Of a DNA stretch of 64,000 nt, positions 1 through 7,986 are shown piece after piece (positions within the stretch are counted from its first letter, which is position 1; each line of letters starts with the position of its first letter). The stretch is taken from NCBI GenBank assembly GCA_943367595.1, contig CALRJS020000001.1, positions 79,288 to 143,287 of the forward strand. Direction: 5' to 3'. Both the position numbers and the translations under genes were made by a program. The notes beneath the pieces were generated by a model. That model did not search any database, was not told the DNA's origin, and saw nothing but the letters and a program-made list of their open reading frames with translations. This stretch comes from MW101C3 sp943367595 (GTDB taxonomy: Bacteria > Cyanobacteriota > Cyanobacteriia > PCC-6307 > Cyanobiaceae).

Positions 1-108
1 GGTGGCCAGCCAGGCCACCACGATCAGTGCCGCCAAGACCAGCCCCACCCACGATCGCTGCTCGGCGCCCATGGGCGGTGGAACCGAAACCGAGGCATCG
101 GTTCCCAT
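1..108 (-). CDS. crtW: Beta-carotene ketolase CrtW, N-terminal fragment (cut by window start)
   Basis: Only the first 36 codons are in the window. The ATG is at 108-106 and the frame stays open to base 1. After a short variable head, the sequence RSWVGLVLAALIVVAW matches the first membrane segment of CrtW-type ketolases, di-iron membrane enzymes that add 4-keto groups to beta-carotene to give echinenone and canthaxanthin. It lies on the same strand as, and 296 bp downstream of, the orange carotenoid protein gene, whose chromophore is a keto-carotenoid. That neighbourhood supports the call. The identification rests on a short N-terminus plus context; the catalytic histidines are outside the window. 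Confidence 0.6.
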   Translation of the reverse strand, partial: MGTDASVSVPPPMGAEQRSWVGLVLAALIVVAWLAT

Positions 109-404
109 GACAATCGGCCGAAGCAAGCGGACTTGAAGATCCTCGCTGGTTGTTGTGAGGCGAGCGCGTCGTTGCGATGAGGCGTGACGAGCCGTTGGCC
201 TATCCGTTGGGGCGTCTGCAAAGGCTCCACCGGCAAAGCCTCAGCCGCTCTGCGTCTGCCAGGGGAATTTCAGCATCCGCAGGCTTGGGAGCACTGACGG
301 CGGCTGTTTGGGCTTGAAGCACGAATGCAGCCTCCGGGCTGGGCCCAGGAGGCTGTTCCGTGGTACCAGGTCGGTGGTGCCAGGCGGAGTGCTCTGCGGC
401 GGGC

Positions 405-1364
405 TCAGCGGATGAAGTTGAGCAGCTCTTTGGGGGAGGCCAGCAGATCGATCGCCACGAAGAAAATTTTCCCCTGGGGATCGATCAGGAAGCGCCAGGC
501 CACGTTCATGCCCACGCCTGCACCGAACCAAGGGGTCTGGACGCGGCCAGTGACCTTGATCTGGGTGTACCCATCGGCGGCGGGCTCGGTGACGCCTTGC
601 TCGGGCAGAAGCTTGAGGTTCTGGCAATCTTCCTTGAAGAAGCGCAGAACTGCCGGCTTGCCCACGATGGGCCGCTGGAAGGGAGGCTGAAGAGCGCCAT
701 CAGGAAGGAACAGCTCAATCAACGCATCGAAATCGTTGGCATTGAGCAGGTTCATGTAGGAGAGCACCGTGGTGTTGCTCACCCCTTTGATGCTCACTTC
801 GCTGCGCTGGGAGGGCTCGGTGGGAGGCACCACCGGCTCGGCGATCCGCTCGGCGTCTTCGATCTTGTTCGGGTCGAAGCCCATGTCGACCACCGCGTTG
901 CGCAGCACGGTGATCTGCTGACCGCCTTCCAGCCCCTTGATGGCATTGAGGATGGCGGCCGCATTGGCAGACAGTTGGTAGCCCTGGGGAATCGGGGCGA
1001 CGGTGCCCTGCTCCATCCATTCACCGAGGCGATACCAGAAGCCGAGCTTGATGTTCGGCGACCAGATCGAATAGGTGCGAGAAATCGGAGTATCCACGCG
1101 GTTGGCCAGATCGCACATCACCTGCGACTGATCCTGGAAGCTGAGTTGACGAATCTGGTTGAGGGTGGGCTCGGCGAATTGCATCCGAGCGGCGCCGGGA
1201 GCTGCAATGGTGATTGTTTTTCCCATTTCCAGATAGGCGTACCAGATCAGAGCGAGCTGATCTTCAGCGCTCAGCTGATTGAATCGCGCAATCGTGGCTG
1301 GCACGACATCCGCTGAAAGCGTTGTTGGAAAAATGCCGCGAGCGTCTTCAAGCGTGATGGCCAT
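405..1364 (-). CDS. ocp: Orange carotenoid protein (OCP), full length
   Basis: This is the photoactive carotenoid protein that quenches phycobilisome excitation under strong blue-green light. The protein has 319 residues: an all-helical carotenoid-binding N-domain (about 1-165), a linker (about 166-195) and an NTF2-like C-domain (about 196-319). Chromophore-pocket residues are in place: W41, Y44, W110, Y203 and W290 (the last two equal Y201/W288 of Synechocystis, shifted by a two-residue linker insertion). R155 of the interdomain salt bridge is present, but its partner aligns with D246 where Synechocystis has Glu244. A candidate extended -10 sits just upstream. The crtW-like gene follows on the same strand. 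No fluorescence recovery protein gene is visible in the window. Confidence 0.97.
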   Translation of the reverse strand: MAITLEDARGIFPTTLSADVVPATIARFNQLSAEDQLALIWYAYLEMGKTITIAAPGAARMQFAEPTLNQIRQLSFQDQSQVMCDLANRVDTPISRTYSIWSPNIKLGFWYRLGEWMEQGTVAPIPQGYQLSANAAAILNAIKGLEGGQQITVLRNAVVDMGFDPNKIEDAERIAEPVVPPTEPSQRSEVSIKGVSNTTVLSYMNLLNANDFDALIELFLPDGALQPPFQRPIVGKPAVLRFFKEDCQNLKLLPEQGVTEPAADGYTQIKVTGRVQTPWFGAGVGMNVAWRFLIDPQGKIFFVAIDLLASPKELLNFIR

Positions 1365-1393
1365 GGGAATCCTTCGCTGCAGGGATTGTGACT

Positions 1394-1402
1394 ATTGTAA
1401 CA
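1394..1402 (-). promoter_or_regulatory. Candidate extended -10 promoter element of ocp
   Basis: On the minus strand the sequence TGT-TACAAT fits an extended -10 (TGn followed by a 5/6 match to TATAAT). It lies 29 bp before the ocp ATG, which would give a leader of roughly 20 nt. No good -35 hexamer is seen at 16-18 bp, which fits an extended -10 promoter. Prediction from sequence only. Confidence 0.4.
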
Positions 1403-1652
1403 GTCTTTCTGGCTATCCCTTTTTTCTCCCAAACAGCTGCGGCGCAATGGGTGTGAGCCGATGCCGCGCCTGAGGCCTGCCCCCTGGCGGAGGCACCTGA
1501 TGGCCCAGCGCGCGCCGCGCCGCTGCGTACCCCAGAATCCCCCGCCTGGCAGATCTCTGCTCGCGTTCGTGGGCTGGGTTCGTCCAGAGTTGGAAGAACC
1601 CGTGCGTTCGGCAATGCTTCCCAACCCCTTCTGCCCGCTCAGGGGTGCTGCT

Positions 1653-1838
1653 GTGTTGAGCCTCAAGGCCACGGTGCTGCTGTTGCTCACCCTGTTGATC
1701 AAGGCGCGCATCCAGATCCGTTTCTTCTCGGCTCTTGGCGTGCTGTTGCTGCTCCTGCAGACGCTCGCCTTTTTGGCCGCCGGCGGGCTGCTCAGCGTGG
1801 CGGGGGTGGGGGTGATGGCCACGGGCCGGCGGCGCTGA
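1653..1838 (+). CDS. Hypothetical small membrane protein (61 aa)
   Basis: A GTG start at 1653 is preceded by an AGGGG-type ribosome binding site about 7 bp away. The product has two predicted membrane helices separated by a basic loop (KARIQIRF) and ends in a basic GRRR tail. Third codon positions are almost all G or C, as in the neighbouring real genes, which is the main reason to accept it. An in-frame ATG at 1614 would add 13 residues. No family is recognised and no function is proposed. Confidence 0.45.
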   Translation: MLSLKATVLLLLTLLIKARIQIRFFSALGVLLLLLQTLAFLAAGGLLSVAGVGVMATGRRR

Positions 1839-1954
1839 GGCGGGCAACCCACAGCAGCGGCTGGCTGGAGGTCATGGCCAGACTGCTCGACGACTGACCT
1901 CGCTTCACATCGGTTCTGTGCGTTCAGCTGCAGCCGGTCAGCGGCGGTAGCCAG

Positions 1955-2113
1955 TCAGCGCCGACAGCTCAGCGGCCGGCTGCGCCTGATCCATTGCAGC
2001 CGCTCACCGATCGGCTGCGCTGCCGAAAACTCCGGGATCAGCGCCAGGCGACCCCGCGCGATCGGCGCCGAGGGGCGCCGGCGCGTGATCAGCAGCGACA
2101 GCTTTTTGGGCAC
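1955..2113 (-). CDS. Possible small ORF or gene remnant next to tRNA-Ser (52 aa)
   Basis: Directly downstream of tRNA-Ser on the same strand is a GTG-initiated frame with strongly G/C-biased third positions and a basic product (PKKLSLLITRRR near the start). The coding-like bias can be followed back almost to the tRNA end, so this may be the tail of a longer broken gene rather than an intact one. No homologue is recognised. The rest of the 1839-2151 gap shows nothing else. Confidence 0.22.
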   Translation of the reverse strand: MPKKLSLLITRRRPSAPIARGRLALIPEFSAAQPIGERLQWIRRSRPLSCRR

Positions 2114-2151
2114 GAGGCGGAGGCTGAGGCCTGGCCAGGTGCCGCTGGAAA

Positions 2152-2236
2152 CGGAGAGGGTGGGATTCGAACCCACGGAGGCTTGCACCTCGCTGGTTTT
2201 CAAGACCAGAGCCATCAACCACTCGACCACCTCTCC
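2152..2236 (-). tRNA. trnS-UGA: tRNA-Ser (anticodon UGA)
   Basis: The acceptor stem GGAGAGG/CCTCTCC pairs 2230-2236 with 2153-2159, with G as discriminator base. The anticodon arm reads CTGGT-CTTGAAA-ACCAG, giving anticodon TGA. The T arm contains GGTTCGAATCC, and there is a long variable arm typical of class II tRNA-Ser. CCA is not encoded. Confidence 0.96.
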
Positions 2237-2837
2237 AGGTGCCCCGCAGGGGGTGGTCTGATTTTCTCATGCCCGCCTTGCCCCCGTGCCGACACCCCCT
2301 GCCGCCCCCGCTGCTTTCACCACAACACAGCCGCTGCCGCGCCTGCTGCGGCGTGTCGACCCAGGCGAGGCGTGGCGACCCAGGCGCCCGGAGTTCGCAG
2401 CCACCCCACGTCATCTGGTTCCGGCTGAGCTGGCAAGTGCTTCCGCCGCAGGTGGCCGCCTCGCCCAGTCCCTGTGAGTGGACAGCTCACAGTTGTCCGG
2501 CGACAACCCGCACCTACTGGTCAGCTGTGCGGTGGAGGGCTTGCTGTCTCGCCGTAGAGGACTTGCTGACACGCCGTTGAGGAATGGCCAGAGCGCCGCT
2601 GTTCATTGCGCAATTGACAATTGAAAACTGGCAATCGATCAACGCCCGATGTGCAGTTGATTGCTGTCTGATGGTCAGTTGTTCCATGCCCGGTGGGCAG
2701 CAGCCTGACGCCATCCCTGGAGTTTCTCCATGGCCGATGTGTATCTGTCGGCAGTCAAATCGGCAACGGCTGCATGCAGATCGGTCCAGTCAATGCTTGT
2801 CTGACGATTGCATCCATAGCCGCTCTGCAAGGAGCGG
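2237..2837. other. Gene-free stretch with a 22-bp imperfect tandem repeat
   Basis: No convincing gene is seen on either strand across about 600 bp. At 2533-2554 and 2555-2576 there are two 22-bp imperfect copies (TGGAGGGCTTGCTG and TAGAGGACTTGCTG beginnings), with the start of a third at 2577. An AT-richer patch near 2610-2640 contains CAATTGACAATTG but no acceptable -10 follows it. Confidence 0.5.
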
Positions 2838-2933
2838 ATGTGCGCATTGTGCGGGTATCGCCAGAAGAGCGTGATCGGGCCGGCGCCATCAGCTGCCGTG
2901 ATCATGGTGCCGATAAGCTATCTCGGGTGCACC

Positions 2934-4115
2934 ATGGAACCGGCTCACATGTGGAAAGGATTGTCCCTTCTCTCCCATCCCCCGGCTGACATCGCAGCAC
3001 TTACGGAAGAATTCGAGAAGGAATCGAAGCTGGATGAAGTTTATATCGTGCTCACGATCGGTGCTGGCCTGATCGCCTCTCTGGGCCTGCTCGCCGACAG
3101 CCCTGCCGTGGTGATCGGCGCCATGCTGGTGGCTCCCTGGATCCTGCCGCTGCGGGCGGTGGCGTTCGGCATCCTGCAGGGCCGGCTGCCGTTGGTGGCG
3201 GGTGCCCTGCTCACCCTGGCCAGCGGTGTGGTGGTCACGATCGGCCTCTCCTACCTGCTGGGGCTGTCGGTGGGGTTGCCGGTGTTCGGTGCCGAGGTTC
3301 AGTCGCGCACCACACCGAACCTGCTGGATCTGGGCATCGCCCTGGTGGCCGGCGCCATCTCCACCTACGCCAAGGTGCGCAGCAAGGCGGTGTCGTCATT
3401 GGCGGGCACCGCCATCGCCGTGGCCCTGGTGCCGCCCGTGTGCGTCTGCGGCCTGCTGCTCTCCGCCCAGCAGTGGGGGCCGGCGCGTGGGGCTGGCCTG
3501 CTGTTTCTGGCCAATCTGCTCGGCATCCTCAGTGGCGGGCTGCTCACCCTGGCGGCGGCGGAGCCCCTGTTTCGCCTGCAGCTCTGGCGCAGCCGCCTGG
3601 GCGCCGTGAGCCTGCTGCTCACCGCCCTTCTGCTGGTGCCGCTGTCGGGCAGCTTCCTGAACCTGGTGGGCATCGCCAAGCAGCGCTCGGCTCTGCAGCA
3701 GGTGGAGCAGGCGATCGCTGACAGCCTGCGCACCCACACGCTCGTGCTCGGCAGCAATGCCCAGCTGCTGGGGGTCAGCATCGACTGGGCTCAGAACCCG
3801 CCGCTGATCAGCGCATCCGTGAGTGTCACCAACCCCAACCTGCCCACGCCCCGCCAGGTGGCCGCCGTTCAGGACTTCATCAACACCAGGCAGCCGATCC
3901 GCTACCGCCTGCTGGTGCAGCGCGCCTCGATCGATGTGATCGGCCCGCAGACGGCTCCCAACCCGCCCGAGGCCAAGGAACAGCTCATCGCCGACACCGT
4001 CAAGAACGACACGGTCAAGATCGACACAGCAAAGATCGACACCGTCAAGATCGGCACGGCCAAGAACGACATCGCCAGGAGCGCCGCCGCTGCGCCGCCC
4101 GTGCCAGCGGGTTGA
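2934..4115 (+). CDS. DUF389 family multi-pass membrane protein
   Basis: The protein has a soluble head (FEKESKLDEVYIVLT), several membrane helices from about residue 40 to 250 including the family signature SPAVVIGAMLVAPW, then a soluble C-domain. Biochemical function of DUF389 is not established. The frame is open back to an ATG at 2838 preceded by AAGGAG only 3 bp away. The ATG at 2934 or 2949 fits the start of family similarity better, so the start is uncertain. The C-terminus carries five 5-residue repeats of the type DTVKI, encoded by 15-bp tandem DNA repeats at 3993-4067. The gene stands alone, with no same-strand partner close by. Confidence 0.85.
   Translation: MEPAHMWKGLSLLSHPPADIAALTEEFEKESKLDEVYIVLTIGAGLIASLGLLADSPAVVIGAMLVAPWILPLRAVAFGILQGRLPLVAGALLTLASGVVVTIGLSYLLGLSVGLPVFGAEVQSRTTPNLLDLGIALVAGAISTYAKVRSKAVSSLAGTAIAVALVPPVCVCGLLLSAQQWGPARGAGLLFLANLLGILSGGLLTLAAAEPLFRLQLWRSRLGAVSLLLTALLLVPLSGSFLNLVGIAKQRSALQQVEQAIADSLRTHTLVLGSNAQLLGVSIDWAQNPPLISASVSVTNPNLPTPRQVAAVQDFINTRQPIRYRLLVQRASIDVIGPQTAPNPPEAKEQLIADTVKNDTVKIDTAKIDTVKIGTAKNDIARSAAAAPPVPAG
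3993..4067 (+). repeat. 15-bp tandem repeat (5 units) inside the DUF389 C-terminus
   Basis: Five in-frame 15-bp units (3993, 4008, 4023, 4038, 4053), each GACACNGYCAAGAWC-like, encode DTVKN, DTVKI, DTAKI, DTVKI and GTAKN. A partial sixth unit (DIAR) follows. The unit length keeps the frame open, so the copy number could vary without breaking the gene. Confidence 0.9.
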
Positions 4116-4198
4116 TCCTGCGGTGGGCTCCACGCCAGTTGGCTCCGATCCGCACCCGTCCGCACCACGCCAAGCCGGAGACAGCCGCTCAGGGCGGC

Positions 4199-4660
4199 TC
4201 AGCCCCATGGCTGCGGCTGCAGGGTTTTCGGCAGATACAGCGGGTGCATCGGGCAGGCCTGGCGGCTGAGCCGGAGGCAGTGCAATGCCGGCAGCAGGCT
4301 GCGCACGGCCTGGTCGCGGCCGGCGAAGCCTCCCTTCACTCCCCAGGCCGCCACCACCAGGTCTGCGGCACCGGAAAGACGCTGGAGCCAGCGGTCGTTG
4401 GCGGGGCCCACCGGATCGCAGGCCGCCAGCATCCGCCTTGGATCCGTGGCGCGGTAAGCGAACAGGTTGCCCAGCCAGAGCGCGCCGTAGCCCCAGCTGC
4501 GGGCAAAGGCCACGCAACGCCGTACCGTGGGATCGTCGGAGTGGCCGTCGGCGCTGCTGGGATTGAGGCCGATGATCAGCACCGCCGGCGCAGCCGACCA
4601 GCGGCGCCCGAGCGCATACCGGTAGCTCCGGCAGGAACTGACGATGGCCCAGCGCTGCAT
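4199..4660 (-). CDS. DUF1643 family protein
   Basis: The product has 153 residues from the ATG at 4660. Family signature stretches are visible: VLIIGLNPSSAD near residue 27, DPTVRRCVAFARSWGYG near 44, the segment GNLFAYRATDP near 63, and GPANDRWL followed by VVAAWG. DUF1643 proteins are small, of unknown biochemical role, and widely distributed in bacteria. The frame extends upstream to 4900 but that part is low complexity and overlaps the next gene, so the internal ATG is chosen. The upstream same-strand methyltransferase stops 62 bp away. Confidence 0.85.
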   Translation of the reverse strand: MQRWAIVSSCRSYRYALGRRWSAAPAVLIIGLNPSSADGHSDDPTVRRCVAFARSWGYGALWLGNLFAYRATDPRRMLAACDPVGPANDRWLQRLSGAADLVVAAWGVKGGFAGRDQAVRSLLPALHCLRLSRQACPMHPLYLPKTLQPQPWG

Positions 4661-4722
4661 GGTGGCGTGCCGCGGGTTCCATCCTGACGAGCCCGACACA
4701 GCCGGGCGCCGGCAGCGTGGGG

Positions 4723-5376
4723 TCAGGGGCTGGCCTTGCGGCCGATCACAGCAAAAAAGGGATCTCCCTTGCCGCCCAGCCAGCCCAGCGGCCCCTGGGC
4801 GGGGGTGTCTTCGGCGATCACCGCTTCCACCGTCCAGCCCTGGGCGACCAGCACCCGGGCCACGAACTCCAGGTGGTCCCGGTCGCTGCCGTCGGTCCAC
4901 ACCTGGGGGGCCTTCTGGAAGAACATCCGGTTCGAGAAGGCCACGATCACCTGCCCGGCCGGACGCACCACCCGCAGCAGCTCAGCGGCGATCGCTTCCG
5001 GCTGCTGCAGATATTGCCAACCGGCCACGATCAGCACCGCATCCACGCTGGCATCGGCCAGGGGCAGCACCTGGTCCCGGTTGAGGTTCTGCACCCAGTG
5101 ACGATCCAGCCGGGGATTGGCTTCCAGCTCCCGGGCATTGAGGCCATGGCCGATCACCTCGTCGTAGGTGACGCCTTCGGGCAGGTGGCTCACCCAGCTG
5201 CTCATCAGATCCAGAACCACTGCGCAGGGGGGAATCCGCTCGCGGTAGAGGGCCGTGAGCCTGCTGCGGAAGCTGGCATCCAGATGCTGAACGAAACGGG
5301 GTTCCGCATAGAACAGGGCGTCGTCGGAGCCATCGAGCTTCACCCGCTGGGCTGCGCTCAACACCTGCTGAACCAT
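4723..5376 (-). CDS. SAM-dependent methyltransferase-like protein
   Basis: The product has 217 residues from the ATG at 5376. It shows a class I methyltransferase fold: AVVLDLMSSWVSHLP for motif I (Gly-rich loop degenerate), VQNLNRD, then DAVLIVAGWQYL and a RVVRPAGQVIVAFSNR strand-turn. Family members are annotated as methyltransferase type 11; the substrate is unknown. It is transcribed towards the DUF1643 gene and diverges from the VOC gene. The motif I GxGxG pattern is replaced by LMSSWVS, so SAM binding may be atypical. Confidence 0.75.
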   Translation of the reverse strand: MVQQVLSAAQRVKLDGSDDALFYAEPRFVQHLDASFRSRLTALYRERIPPCAVVLDLMSSWVSHLPEGVTYDEVIGHGLNARELEANPRLDRHWVQNLNRDQVLPLADASVDAVLIVAGWQYLQQPEAIAAELLRVVRPAGQVIVAFSNRMFFQKAPQVWTDGSDRDHLEFVARVLVAQGWTVEAVIAEDTPAQGPLGWLGGKGDPFFAVIGRKASP

Positions 5377-5480
5377 GGCGATGTCCGCGTGCTGGGAGTG
5401 GCTTGGGGCAGCCTGGCAGCCGCGCCTTCCTCCCGCGAGCGGCCACGCCATCCTGGCGGCGGTGTGTTGCTCACAACCCG

Positions 5481-5891
5481 GTGACTTCTTGTTCCCAAGC
5501 GGGCCCGATCGAGAGTTCGCTCGTGCTGGCGGCTGACGATCCACAGCAGCTCGCCGGCTTCTATGGGCTGTTGCTCGGCAGCACGGCGCAGCCGGGGCTG
5601 AGCGCGCGGCACTGGCGCCTGCCGCTGCCCTCCGGCGGCCGGCTGGAGATCTACGCCCCGTCGTCACGGCGGCCCAGGCCGCGACAGCACGGCCGGCTGG
5701 GGATCTGCGCGACACGGGCGGCCGGAGCAGAGCCAGCCCTGCAGGTGCTGCACGACTGGCGACTGCAGCTGCTGGCCCGGGGGGCCGCTGAACTGGAGCC
5801 GGCGCGGCTGGAGCCGTTCGGAGCGGAAACCTGGATGGCCGATCCAGAGGGCAACCCGTTTCTGCTGCTGGTGCAAGGGGGCACAAGCTGA
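5481..5891 (+). CDS. VOC superfamily (glyoxalase-like) protein
   Basis: The product has about 136 residues if it starts at GTG 5481. It has the beta-alpha-beta-beta-beta arrangement of vicinal-oxygen-chelate proteins: LVLAADDPQQLAGFYGLLLG near the N-terminus and a C-terminal WMADPEGNPFLLLV strand with the usual DPxGNxF motif and an acidic metal-site position. The substrate is unknown. An ATG at 5403 would add 26 low-complexity residues and is considered less likely. It is divergent from the methyltransferase gene. Confidence 0.7.
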   Translation: MTSCSQAGPIESSLVLAADDPQQLAGFYGLLLGSTAQPGLSARHWRLPLPSGGRLEIYAPSSRRPRPRQHGRLGICATRAAGAEPALQVLHDWRLQLLARGAAELEPARLEPFGAETWMADPEGNPFLLLVQGGTS

Positions 5892-6247
5892 GCTCGATCT
5901 CCAGGCTCTGAAGCAACAGAGGATCCGCACGTCCGTTTCTGCAACTTGCTCTGATTGGCAACGGCACTGTTGTGCCAACCGCGCTCCATCACTGAGCGGC
6001 GCCATCACTACGCCTCCCACATCAACGCCTTCCACATCAGCGCATCGCTATCCCTAGGAATGTCACCATTACGCACCGCAGTCACTGCGTACAGTAGTCA
6101 CTGCGCACCGCCATCACTGCGCGCCGCCATCAGGCCGCTGTTGCATCTTGCAGCGATTCCGCTGCAGGCGCATGTTGCCGCACGACACGTGGGCCGTTGG
6201 ATGAGCGATGGCTACGGTTGCAATGAATCTTCCTGGCTGTCAGCCCC
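5892..6247. repeat. Gene-free gap containing a 16-bp tandem repeat (4 units)
   Basis: Units at 6066, 6082, 6098 and 6114 are exactly 16 bp apart. The third (TCACTGCGCACCGCCA) and fourth (TCACTGCGCGCCGCCA) differ by one base, and the first two are more diverged. No credible gene is seen in the rest of the gap. Confidence 0.75.
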
Positions 6248-6970
6248 ATGATTGAAACCATCGATGATCTGCCGGAAGGCACGCTTGGTTTTCAGTTCAG
6301 AGGAAAGATCACGGCTGATGATTATAATCTGGTGCTCACTCCGGCCTTGGATCAGGCACTGGAGGAGCACGACCGCGTCAAGGCGCTGGCCTGCCTCGGA
6401 GACGATTTTCAAGGCTTCAGCCTGGGGGCCGCTTGGGAAGACACCAAAGAGGGAGTACGGCACTGGGATGGCTTCGAGCGGCTGGCTGTGGTCACCGATG
6501 TGGCCTGGATGCGGCATGGCCTGCAGGCCATCGCCGTGGCCCTGCCCTACCCCGTGCGGGTGTTCGGCAATGCCGAGCCTGAGGAGGCGCGCCGCTGGCT
6601 GAGCGAGGCCCTCGGCATCATTCAGGTGTCCCGTGACGCCGATGTGGTGACGGTGCGGTTGATCGGCTCGCTGGATGCCGGTGCCTACGCCCGCGCAGAG
6701 GAAGAGATCGCGGCGGCGTTTGCCGGCCTCGATGGCGTGCGGCTGCTGCTTGAGTTGAGCGCCTTTGACGGCTGGGCTGGGCTGGCAGGGCTGAGCCGCC
6801 ACCTGGGGCTGATCCGCCACCACCACCGGGCGATCCGGCGGGTGGCCCTGGTGGGCAACAAGGTGTGGCAGAAGCTGGCCGAAAAGGCCACCTCCCGGTT
6901 CATCACCGCCGAAACCCGCTTCTTCGCTTCCACGGATGCCGCCTTGGCGGAGGTATGGATCCGGCAGTGA
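6248..6970 (+). CDS. SpoIIAA-like (STAS/SEC14-type) protein with two tandem domains
   Basis: The product has 240 residues built of two similar halves. Residues 1-120 (IDDLPEGTLGFQFRGKIT ... PYPVRVFGN) resemble the SpoIIAA-like family. Residues 125-240 repeat the pattern (VTVRLIGSLDAGAYAR ... RHHHRAIRRVALVGNKVWQ, then ETRFFASTDAALAEVW). Single-domain members are common in bacteria and are thought to bind lipids or act as anti-anti-sigma-like modules, but function is not established. The gene stands alone between two gene-free gaps. Confidence 0.7.
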   Translation: MIETIDDLPEGTLGFQFRGKITADDYNLVLTPALDQALEEHDRVKALACLGDDFQGFSLGAAWEDTKEGVRHWDGFERLAVVTDVAWMRHGLQAIAVALPYPVRVFGNAEPEEARRWLSEALGIIQVSRDADVVTVRLIGSLDAGAYARAEEEIAAAFAGLDGVRLLLELSAFDGWAGLAGLSRHLGLIRHHHRAIRRVALVGNKVWQKLAEKATSRFITAETRFFASTDAALAEVWIRQ

Positions 6971-7434
6971 CAGGCGCAAGCGTGAACAGATGTACAGAGC
7001 GATGGACGGTTTCGCCCCACTGTTCCATGATTCATTCGTTGGGATTCGGAGGCACCATTTGGCAGATACTCCCCCTGAACATCGATCAGGAGTGCGCTGA
7101 CGTTTCGGACCCTGCTCCAACAGTCTCGCAGGACATCGTGGCTTTTAGGTTGCTCTTTGCAACCACCCTATGCATCGTTTCAGGTGCCCATGGGTATGGA
7201 TGAAGCCATTCCGTTGATCACCATGGCCCCAGGTGCCAGCGGCAGCAACTCCGTCCCACAACTTCATCATTTTGCGAATCAATCGATTCGCCTTTTGTGC
7301 ATCTGATTCATCCGTGCTGAGATCACGCCTGTCCTCGACCCTGGCCTGATCGGCATACCCCAGAGGAGCGGAGCCCGGTGGCCTTGCCATCGGGCTTTCT
7401 CATGGCCGTGCATTCCCCCCACGCGGCTGCCGTT
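6971..7434. other. Gene-free stretch
   Basis: No ORF with coding-like composition or recognisable similarity is seen on either strand between the SpoIIAA-like gene and the acyltransferase-like gene. Base composition is lower in GC than in the flanking genes. No tandem repeat was noticed. Confidence 0.45.
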
Positions 7435-7986
7435 TCACGCTTCCCCGCCGTTGCCGCTGCAGGCGTCAGCTCCATTGCCCCTGAGCGCGTCCGCGGTGTT
7501 CTGCTGCCGCAAGGCCCGCAGCACGGGCTCCAGCCGCAGGCGGTTGTAGCGCTGCAGCCACAGGCAGGGCAGGTTGAACAGGGTGGCGAAGCTGAGGCTG
7601 ATCCACACACCAAGTGGCGGCAACCACAGGGCCGTGAGCAGCCAGAAGGGCCAGAGCGCCAGGTGCACCAGCTCGGCGCGCCTGGTTTCCGCCACCAGCC
7701 GTTGCAGCGTGCCGGCATCCCGCCGCACCAGGCTGTTCTTGCGCACGCCGCCCGGCAAGGCATCGCCGGCATCGGGCAGCAGGGATTTCCAGCGCCGGAT
7801 ACCCAGCCGGCGCTCGTAGCCCTGGGTCGTTTCCGGCCAGGGTCGCCGCGCGGTCAGCCAGGTGTCCCGCTCAAGGGCCGCCAGCGGCAGTCGCTGAGCG
7901 AGCCAGCCGATCAGCAGCGACCACACCAACCAGCCCAGCGCACAGGCCAGGGCCGCTAGCGCGTCGGAAAACGCCTGCCTTTCCAT
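7435..7986 (-). CDS. Glycosyl-diaponeurosporenoate acyltransferase-like protein (CrtO of staphyloxanthin type)
   Basis: The product has 183 residues with a hydrophobic N-terminal helix (ALACALGWLVWSLLIGW) and a second hydrophobic block at about 110-140. The central part, LERDTWLTARRPW, YERRLGIRRWKSLLPD and a later ETRRAELVHL, matches the family of Staphylococcus CrtO, the acyltransferase that esterifies the sugar of a glycosylated carotenoid. It overlaps the upstream glycosyltransferase gene by 31 bp, so the two are probably translationally linked. By family knowledge it would acylate a glycosylated terpenoid or lipid; the substrate here is inferred only. Confidence 0.7.
   Translation of the reverse strand: MERQAFSDALAALACALGWLVWSLLIGWLAQRLPLAALERDTWLTARRPWPETTQGYERRLGIRRWKSLLPDAGDALPGGVRKNSLVRRDAGTLQRLVAETRRAELVHLALWPFWLLTALWLPPLGVWISLSFATLFNLPCLWLQRYNRLRLEPVLRALRQQNTADALRGNGADACSGNGGEA

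Noticed and set aside
24..236. 70-residue minus-strand ORF near the left edge
   Set aside because: It overlaps the crtW fragment in another frame and has no family features.
1653..1838. Fluorescence recovery protein near ocp
   Set aside because: The product is a two-helix membrane protein, unlike the soluble helical FRP.
2605..2640. Promoter at TTGACA in the 2.6-kb gap
   Set aside because: No acceptable -10 hexamer lies 15-19 bp downstream.
5955..6251. 98-residue plus-strand ORF before the SpoIIAA-like gene
   Set aside because: It runs through the 16-bp tandem repeat, lacks coding bias and overlaps the next start.
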